A stretch of 13,403 nucleotides of DNA from positions 1-13,403 of the forward strand of contig USKC01000051.1 in NCBI GenBank assembly GCA_900555195.1, in the 5' to 3' direction. The position numbers were made by a program, and so were the translations under genes. This document shows, in pieces, positions 5,354-10,943 of this stretch. The stretch's first letter is position 1; each line of letters begins with the position of its first letter. The DNA comes from an uncultured Lachnospiraceae bacterium. GTDB lineage: Bacteria; Bacillota; Clostridia; Lachnospirales; Lachnospiraceae. The notes beneath the pieces are model-generated. The model saw nothing but the letters and a program-made list of their open reading frames with translations. It was not told where the DNA came from and searched no databases.

Positions 5354-6919
5354 TTGGGAAAATTCATATGTTCCAATGAAGAGACGGTCGCTGTCACCGC
5401 GCAGGGAAAAATCCGGGGATATTTATATGAAGGAGTCTATGCGTTTCAGGGAATCAAATATGCCGACGCACAGCGTTTTCAGATGCCTAAGGAGACCGAA
5501 TCCTGGGAAGGGGTGAAGGATGCGCTGGCATACGGCTATGTATGCCCCTTGCTGAATCAGGATGAACCGTTTGAAGATGTGCGTGCCCCGCATCGATACT
5601 GGCCCATGGATGAGAACTGTCAATATTTGAATATCTGGACGAAGAGCCTTGACGCGGATGCTGCCAAGCCGGTTATGGTATGGCTCCATGGCGGTGGATT
5701 TGCTGCAGGTTCCTCCATCGAGCAGATCGCCTATGAAGGAGATCATCTCGCACAGGCAGAAGACGTTGTGGTGGTGTCGCTGAATCACAGGCTGAATATT
5801 CTGGGATATCTTGACCTGTCCGCCTATGGAGAGAAATATGCCAATTCCGGGAACGCTGGAAATGCGGATATCGTGATGGCTTTGCGCTGGATTCAGAAGA
5901 ATATCAAGGCGTTCGGCGGGGATCCTGGAAATGTGACGCTGTTCGGCCAGTCCGGAGGCGGGATGAAGGTCTGGACCCTGATGAATACGCCTGCCGCAGA
6001 CGGCTTGTTCCATAAAGGAATCATACAGAGCGGCGTGATCGATGACTTTATGGAAGAGAAGCAGGATGCCAGGCCAGTCGTGTCGGCCCTACTTTCTGAA
6101 CTGGGGTTAAAAGAAGAAGATGTGGAAGCCCTGGAGAAGGTTCCCTATTCCCGCCTGGCACAGGCCTATAACCAGGTGGCCCCGCGGCTGAAAGCACAGG
6201 GGTTGTATGTGGGCGGAACACCGGTTGCGAACGGATGGTATCTGGGAGATCCGAGAAAAGTGGGATTTTCTGAGCATGCAAAGACGATACCGGTTCTGAT
6301 CGGAAGTGTGCTTGCGGAGTTCACCTCAGGGCGTATCGGTACAGAGGAAGGCGATCGGTCGGAAGAGGGGATGATGCGCATGCTGGAAAAGAAGTATGGA
6401 GCGCATGCATTCCGTCTGAAGGAACTGCTTAATAAAGCCTATCCGGGTAAGCCTCTCAGCTGGCTGCCTGCGTTGGATCCGTTCATCCGCATCCCCACAA
6501 AGGATTTCATAGAGAAAATGGCGCAGGAGGCGTCGGCGCCTGTGTACAGCTATCTGTTTTCCCTGGATCTGCCCTTTGATGGGCTGAATCCGGCATGGCA
6601 TTGTGCGGAGATTCCTTTTGTCTTTCATAATATCGACAGAGTACCTGTATGCTGTATCCCCGGCGTATCGGAAAAACTGCAGGAACAAATCTGTGGCGCC
6701 TGGGCACATTTTGCGAGGTATGGAACGCCGGGAACAGACAGGCTTCCGGATTGGCCTGCATGCCGCCCGGGAAAGGAGATGACCATGATCCTGGATCAGG
6801 TGTGTGATGTCAGGGAAAATCATGATGCGCAATTACTGGAAGCGATTCTGAAGACTTCACCGCGCAATCCGCTCCTTCCGGCGCCTGAAGGAGTGGAACA
6901 GGATGTGATTTTGCATTAA
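5354..6919 (+). CDS. Type-B carboxylesterase (alpha/beta hydrolase)
   Basis: Serine esterase of the carboxylesterase/para-nitrobenzyl esterase family, 521 residues, close to the family's usual 490-550. Oxyanion-hole motif HGGGF is at 112-116. The nucleophile serine is S200 in GQSGGG (family consensus GESAGG), the likely acid is E322 in SVLAEFTS, and the catalytic histidine is H416 in AWHCAEIPFVF. The ENCQYLNIW motif near residues 87-95 corresponds to EDCLYLNIW. There is no signal peptide, so it should act in the cytoplasm. The start is a TTG at 5354, with AGGAGG ending 7 bases upstream; the nearby ATG at 5349 is in the wrong frame, and a GTG at 5288 has no ribosome site. Its pairing with the MFS gene suggests an imported ester substrate; what that is remains unknown. 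The Glu-to-Gln change in the nucleophile elbow occurs in other members. Confidence 0.88.
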   Translation: MGKFICSNEETVAVTAQGKIRGYLYEGVYAFQGIKYADAQRFQMPKETESWEGVKDALAYGYVCPLLNQDEPFEDVRAPHRYWPMDENCQYLNIWTKSLDADAAKPVMVWLHGGGFAAGSSIEQIAYEGDHLAQAEDVVVVSLNHRLNILGYLDLSAYGEKYANSGNAGNADIVMALRWIQKNIKAFGGDPGNVTLFGQSGGGMKVWTLMNTPAADGLFHKGIIQSGVIDDFMEEKQDARPVVSALLSELGLKEEDVEALEKVPYSRLAQAYNQVAPRLKAQGLYVGGTPVANGWYLGDPRKVGFSEHAKTIPVLIGSVLAEFTSGRIGTEEGDRSEEGMMRMLEKKYGAHAFRLKELLNKAYPGKPLSWLPALDPFIRIPTKDFIEKMAQEASAPVYSYLFSLDLPFDGLNPAWHCAEIPFVFHNIDRVPVCCIPGVSEKLQEQICGAWAHFARYGTPGTDRLPDWPACRPGKEMTMILDQVCDVRENHDAQLLEAILKTSPRNPLLPAPEGVEQDVILH

Positions 6920-6945
6920 AGAAAGGCAGAGAAGAGCGAACGAAA

Positions 6946-7002
6946 AGCGCTTTCCATTCTTCCTGACTTTGTAAGCGCGAAAGTGCGCAGATGGGAGCAA
7001 AG
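6946..7002 (+). repeat. Structured leader repeat, copy A
   Basis: AGCGC at 6946-6950, a variable middle, then GCGCAGATGGGAGCAAA at 6985-7001, ending one base before an ATG. The same arrangement recurs at 10882-10937 with the identical 17-mer and the same 38-base distance between the GCGC arms. Here GCGC-TTTC (6947-6954) can pair with GAAA-GT-GCGC (6979-6988) with two bulged bases. The GGGAG in the 17-mer serves as ribosome binding site. Confidence 0.55.
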
Positions 7003-7710
7003 ATGAGAACGAAAATACTGGCGGAAGATAAACACATACTTGTCTGTTTTAAGCCCCCAGGACTGGCAGTCCAAAGCGGACGCATCGGGGAAATGGATAT
7101 GGTAAGCGAACTTAAGAATTATCTGGCTTCTGCCTCTCAAAATTCGTCATATCTGGGACTGGTACACCGACTGGATCAGCCGGTTTCCGGCCTTCTTGTG
7201 TTTGCCAAGACGCCTGCGGCAGCTGCAGGGCTGAGCCGTCAGGCGGCACGGGAAGGGGAAGCCGATGCCATGGAAAAGGAATACCGGGCGTTGGTATACC
7301 TTCAGGATGGGGCAGAATGTATGCAGGAGGGAGCCCGCCTGGAACTGACGGATTATCTGCAAAGAGACGGGAAACAGAACCATTCCAGGGTGGTCACGCC
7401 GGATACAAAAGGGGCAAAACGGGCTCGTTTGGAAGTGGAGATGCTTAAAAAGGGCAAAGAGCAGCGGCACGCCCTGGTATCTGTCCACCTTCTGACAGGG
7501 CGGCATCATCAGATTCGCGTGCAACTGTCCCATGCGGGCATGCCCTTGTTGGGAGATGCGCGGTATGGCAGCGCAGAAAGCCGGGAATATGGAGAGAGCC
7601 TTGGCATCCGGTCGGTCTGCCTGTGTGCCTGCAGGCTGTGTTTTACCCATCCGATTACAGGAGAGCGGCTGGAATTTCGGACGGAGGAAATGCCATGGAA
7701 GCTTGGATGA
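7003..7710 (+). CDS. RluA-family pseudouridine synthase
   Basis: Isomerises uridine to pseudouridine in structured RNA. The 235-residue protein has the catalytic motif HRLDQPVSGLLVFAKT with the nucleophilic aspartate at D58, the family's N-terminal ILVCFKPPGLAVQ strand-loop and the C-terminal TGRHHQIRVQLSHAG and LLGDARYG motifs. There is no N-terminal S4 domain, unlike RluC/RluD, so it is of the short RluA type; which RNA site it modifies cannot be told. The start at 7003 is chosen over the in-frame ATG at 6991 because GGGAG (6993-6997) precedes it by 5 bases. In the second copy of this leader (10882-10939) the ATG equivalent to 6991 is out of frame with its gene, which supports the choice. 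The 3' end overlaps the next gene by 16 bases, implying coupling. Confidence 0.9.
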   Translation: MRTKILAEDKHILVCFKPPGLAVQSGRIGEMDMVSELKNYLASASQNSSYLGLVHRLDQPVSGLLVFAKTPAAAAGLSRQAAREGEADAMEKEYRALVYLQDGAECMQEGARLELTDYLQRDGKQNHSRVVTPDTKGAKRARLEVEMLKKGKEQRHALVSVHLLTGRHHQIRVQLSHAGMPLLGDARYGSAESREYGESLGIRSVCLCACRLCFTHPITGERLEFRTEEMPWKLG

Positions 7711-9530
7711 CGCCGGATACAGAAGAGGGGAAACGGACTCCGGAGAAGGAAGGGCTTGAAAAAATGGATCTCTGGGGAGTGGATGAGGAACCTGAAGAAG
7801 AGCCCGATGAGGAAGAAGAATCCGGAAGCGAAACACGGGGACTGGAATGGTTCCTTGGGAATATCAGGGACTGCATCGAATTTCTGGCTTTCTGCTGGGC
7901 TTTTCTGATGCTGACCGTGTTTCCTGTTTATGTGATTGACAGATATCAGGATATAGGGGCCTATAAGTTCTCCTTTTTTTCGGGCGTATCCACATTGCTT
8001 TTGGTTCCCGGATGTGTGCTGGCGGCCATCTATCTGGCGGGCAGGGCAGTTTGGATGAAGGGACAGGGCATGTTGTGGCTCTCCAGTTGGAAGGAAAGGA
8101 TTTCCGGCCTGGATCTGTGCGTGATGGCATATTTGGTCTGTAACCTGATTTCCTATGCGCTCAGTGATTATAAGCAGGAAGCATGGGACGGGGTGAGCGG
8201 ATGGAACATGGGGCTGAAAACCCAAGTTTTCATGATTGCGGCCTATTTTCTTCTTTCCCGATTTCTCGTATTTCGCCGAAACGGCTCATATACCAGAAGT
8301 TTCCACGCCATTCTGATTGGCGCGATGGCTGGTTCAGGGGCCGCGTTTCTGTTGGGAGTGCTGCATCGATTCGGGATCGATCCGTTTGGCTTCTACGAAG
8401 GCCTGGATGAGACGTATCAGCTGCTCTTTCTTTCCACGATCGGGCAGGCAACCTGGTATTCCAGCTATGTGTGTACCGTGTTTCCGATCGGACTGTGCCT
8501 TTTTTTCTGCTCTGAAAAAAGGCGTGTGCGCTTCTGGACGGGGATATATTGCGCGTTAGGCTTCATGACGATTGTGACGCAGAACAGCGACAGCGCATTC
8601 GCGGCCATGGCCCTGTTGTTTTTGGGGCTGTTTCTGTTCTCAGCGTCCAGGCCGAAGCGGCTGGAACGGTTTCTGGGAATTCTGATCCTGTGCGGAGCTT
8701 CTTTTAAAGCGATGGGAATCGCGCAGCAGATATTTGTGCAGCGCGCCATGTCTCTGGGCAGACTTTCCACCGCTTTTTCCCAGGGAAGCATAAGCTGGTT
8801 CATTCTGCTGCTTGGCGCTTCCATTTATATCTTGCTGCTTAAGATGGAAGAGAAGAAGGGAGAAGAAGGGCTTGAAAAGGCTTGGGAGAAGTTAAGAATT
8901 GGACGCCGTCTGCGCGCAGCGGCCGCAGCCCTGGCGCTGCTTGCTGTGGCTGGCTGTGTGGCATTTATTGCTCTGAATACATCGGGGTTGCTGGAGCGCT
9001 GGTTCGGCATTTCCAGCGATAACCAATATTTGCTGTTTAACGATAACTGGGGCAGCAACAGGGGATTTACCTGGAAAACCTCTGCGGAGATTTTTGCGAG
9101 TATGCCTGCACGAAAAAAGCTGTTCGGTGTAGGGCCGGATTGCTTTATGCCATACAGCTACGGCATTCCGGAATTCGCTTCCCGCCTGAATGATTACTGG
9201 AAACCGAATGTGCTCACCAATGCGCATAACGAATATCTGAATCTGCTGATTTGCATCGGCCTTGCTGGGATGCTCGCTTTTGTGGCCATGCTGATCGCTG
9301 CGGCGGTCAGATTTTCCAGGAAGGGTGCCCAATATCCCCTTGCCCTGATGGGGATGCTCACGGTCTGCGCATATGCTGCGCATAACTTCTTCTGTTATCA
9401 GCAAGTCTGCTGCACGCCATTTCTTTTCCTCATCTTGGCGCTGGCGGAGAGAATTGTGAGGGACGGGGGACAGGAGAAAACGGAAAGAAATACGATAACT
9501 GAAGAAGGGACTGCGGTTCCGCCGGCCTGA
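7695..9530 (+). CDS. O-antigen ligase / Wzy_C-family membrane protein
   Basis: Polytopic membrane protein of 611 residues with a Wzy_C (O-antigen ligase-like) signature. About ten or eleven hydrophobic segments lie between residues 55 and 590. A large outer loop carries GSNRGFTWKTS, then GVGPDCF and NAHNEYLN (roughly residues 450-515), the Arg- and His-containing pattern of ligases and polymerases that join polysaccharide chains to an acceptor. In a Gram-positive cell this implies assembly of a surface polysaccharide or glycosylation, not LPS; acceptor and donor are unknown, and no other polysaccharide gene is in view. The N-terminal tail (residues 1-50) is very acidic, with a Glu/Asp run near 30-42. 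The ATG at 7695 has GGAGG 7 bases upstream and lies inside the pseudouridine synthase gene; a second in-frame ATG at 7707 overlaps that gene's stop (ATGA). Confidence 0.85.
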   Translation: MEAWMTPDTEEGKRTPEKEGLEKMDLWGVDEEPEEEPDEEEESGSETRGLEWFLGNIRDCIEFLAFCWAFLMLTVFPVYVIDRYQDIGAYKFSFFSGVSTLLLVPGCVLAAIYLAGRAVWMKGQGMLWLSSWKERISGLDLCVMAYLVCNLISYALSDYKQEAWDGVSGWNMGLKTQVFMIAAYFLLSRFLVFRRNGSYTRSFHAILIGAMAGSGAAFLLGVLHRFGIDPFGFYEGLDETYQLLFLSTIGQATWYSSYVCTVFPIGLCLFFCSEKRRVRFWTGIYCALGFMTIVTQNSDSAFAAMALLFLGLFLFSASRPKRLERFLGILILCGASFKAMGIAQQIFVQRAMSLGRLSTAFSQGSISWFILLLGASIYILLLKMEEKKGEEGLEKAWEKLRIGRRLRAAAAALALLAVAGCVAFIALNTSGLLERWFGISSDNQYLLFNDNWGSNRGFTWKTSAEIFASMPARKKLFGVGPDCFMPYSYGIPEFASRLNDYWKPNVLTNAHNEYLNLLICIGLAGMLAFVAMLIAAAVRFSRKGAQYPLALMGMLTVCAYAAHNFFCYQQVCCTPFLFLILALAERIVRDGGQEKTERNTITEEGTAVPPA

Positions 9531-9621
9531 TTGTTACAAAAAGTACCAGTTTAGTTTATTTTCAAACCGCCATACTAATCCTGACGGCGATAACGAATTT
9601 TTGCGGGAAATGGGTGAGCGT

Positions 9622-10704
9622 ATGGATTGGGATGGAATGGAACAGGGGCGGAAAGAGGGCTATAAAAAGCTCTTGCGGTTCGGTGCGGCAGCGGTGGGGG
9701 TCTATCTTGGCTTTCAGTATCTGTTCCCCTTGGCCGCTCCGTTCCTGCTCGCCTTTGGCATCGTATATCTGCTCAATCCCTGGCTGACACGGGTGCATGC
9801 CAGAACGCGCATTCGCAAAGAAGTGCTTCTGGCCGGAATTCTGGTGCTTTCCGCCGTCCTGGTGCTAACGCTTATCTGGGGCGTTCTGCAATATGGCGCA
9901 GCCTGGGCGGGGCGGATATCTGAGAACTGGGATGGAATCTGCAGTCTGGTGGGCGGACAGATTCAGATTTTCTTTGGGGACTGCTGCATGTTTGTGCAGG
10001 AACACTTTGGCGTAAATGCGGGCAGGGTGGAGCAGATCGTGCTGGAACGGGTGGAGGTTCTGATAGAAGAACTGCGGGTGGAGTTTGTGCCGAAGCTGGT
10101 GAAGGAATCCTGGTGGTATGGAAAGAAACTCCTGTCAGCAGCTGCGTTTCTCGGGGTTGGTTTTATCGCATCCATCCTGTTGTGCAAAGACTATGACAGC
10201 ATGATGGGGCAGATGGAGAAGACAGAAAGTGGGGCCTTTTCCGTGGGAAAACTCCTGCAGGTGATGGAGCGGCTCATCCATTTGATAGCGGTCTATCTGA
10301 AGGCGCAGGGCATGATCCTGCTTTCCATCATGGCAGTCTGCTGCGTGGGCCTGTGGCTGGGAAAGGTGGGAGGCGGCATTGCCCTGGGAATTCTGGCAGG
10401 GGCGCTGGATGCCCTTCCGTTTATCGGAACCGGGATCGTGCTGCTTCCCGCCGCCTTCTGGCAGCTTATAAACGGACGTTTCTGGAAGGCGGCCTGGTGT
10501 GTCCTTCTCTATGTGGCCTGTGTGGGGGTGCGGGAATTTTTGGAACCGAAGCTGATGGGGAAACGCACGGGGATCTATCCGGTCGTTATGCTCCTGTCCG
10601 TCTATGCGGGAGTGAAGCTGTTTGGCCTGTCCGGCCTGATTAAAGGGCCGCTGGCGGTTGTGATCCTGACAGAACTGTTGAGAGGGACGGAGAGGATGGA
10701 ATGA
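9622..10704 (+). CDS. AI-2E family (YtvI-like) membrane transporter
   Basis: Membrane protein of about 360 residues of the AI-2E/PerM/YtvI family (PF01594-type). Hydrophobic pairs lie near the N-terminus (residues 18-45 and 60-85), a long amphipathic cytoplasmic or peripheral stretch occupies about 90-165, and a C-terminal cluster of helices carries the family-typical GALDALPFIGTGIVLLPA and FLEPKLMGKRTG segments. Members have been linked to signal or ion export; the substrate here is unknown. The ATG at 9622 is favoured by GGTGA four bases upstream (part of the full Shine-Dalgarno sequence); an ATG at 9610 and a TTG at 9601 are in frame and cannot be excluded. It follows the Wzy_C gene by 91 bp of AT-rich sequence with no clear terminator or consensus promoter. 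Confidence 0.85.
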   Translation: MDWDGMEQGRKEGYKKLLRFGAAAVGVYLGFQYLFPLAAPFLLAFGIVYLLNPWLTRVHARTRIRKEVLLAGILVLSAVLVLTLIWGVLQYGAAWAGRISENWDGICSLVGGQIQIFFGDCCMFVQEHFGVNAGRVEQIVLERVEVLIEELRVEFVPKLVKESWWYGKKLLSAAAFLGVGFIASILLCKDYDSMMGQMEKTESGAFSVGKLLQVMERLIHLIAVYLKAQGMILLSIMAVCCVGLWLGKVGGGIALGILAGALDALPFIGTGIVLLPAAFWQLINGRFWKAAWCVLLYVACVGVREFLEPKLMGKRTGIYPVVMLLSVYAGVKLFGLSGLIKGPLAVVILTELLRGTERME

Positions 10705-10760
10705 AGAGGGCGGAGGCAGAAAATGCCGATTTATAAGGGCTGGCAGGCTCTTAGGTGCAG

Positions 10761-10781
10761 CCCTGCCGCATCCGGCAAGGG
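10761..10781 (+). other. GC-rich hairpin in the 10705-10939 intergenic region
   Basis: CCCTGCCG-CATC-CGGCAaGGG forms an 8-bp stem with one bulged A. It is followed by AGAAAAAAC, not a U-run, so it is not a standard terminator for the plus strand, and the minus-strand side is not U-rich either. It overlaps two small candidate reading frames. Confidence 0.35.
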
Positions 10782-10790
10782 AGAAAAAAC

Positions 10791-10943
10791 ATGGATATGC
10801 TGCAGGCCTGGCCCGATGGAAGGATGGCTGAGACAGCAGAAACGGCGGTAACAGTTCGGACGGGCCCAAACTGTTACAAACAGCGCATCTCTCCCCGTAA
10901 TTTTGCGGGAGCGGGGAAGCGCGCAGATGGGAGCAAAAAATGA
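10791..10943 (+). CDS. Candidate 50-residue small ORF before the nuclease-helicase gene
   Basis: An ORF starting at ATG 10791 has GGGAG 7 bases upstream and ends in TGA at 10941-10943, overlapping the next gene's ATG (ATGA at 10940), the classic layout for translational coupling. The product is unrecognised, with a basic C-terminus ending DGSKK. Its 3' half runs through a 9-bp stem hairpin and the repeated leader element, which argues that the sequence is kept for the repeat, not the peptide. Composition is not convincingly coding. It may be a leader peptide or chance. Confidence 0.2.
   Translation: MDMLQAWPDGRMAETAETAVTVRTGPNCYKQRISPRNFAGAGKRADGSKK
10848..10877 (+). other. 9-bp inverted repeat upstream of the nuclease-helicase gene
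   Basis: GTAACAGTT (10848-10856) and AACTGTTAC (10869-10877) are perfect complements around a 12-base loop, with further GG/CC pairing inside after one mismatch. Without a following U-run it is more likely part of the adjacent repeat or a protein-binding palindrome than a terminator. The GTTACAAA at its right end also occurs just after the Wzy_C gene (9533-9540). Confidence 0.5.
10882..10939 (+). repeat. Structured leader repeat, copy B
   Basis: Carries AGCGC (10882-10886) and GCGCAGATGGGAGCAAA (10921-10937) at the same spacing as copy A (6946-7001), ending two bases before the ATG at 10940. Between the arms, CCCCG (10893-10897) can pair with CGGGG (10912-10916), giving a hairpin nested inside GCGC/GCGC although the middle sequence differs from copy A. 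GGGAG inside the 17-mer is the ribosome site, 6 bases from the ATG. Confidence 0.55.

Noticed and set aside
7509..8225. Long minus-strand frame (238 codons) under the pseudouridine synthase/Wzy_C junction.
   Set aside because: Pro/His/Arg-rich antisense shadow typical of GC-skewed codon positions; no motif.
9550..9578. Possible promoter TTTAGT-17-TACTAA before the YtvI gene.
   Set aside because: Only three of six matches in each box; no better than background in an AT-rich spacer.
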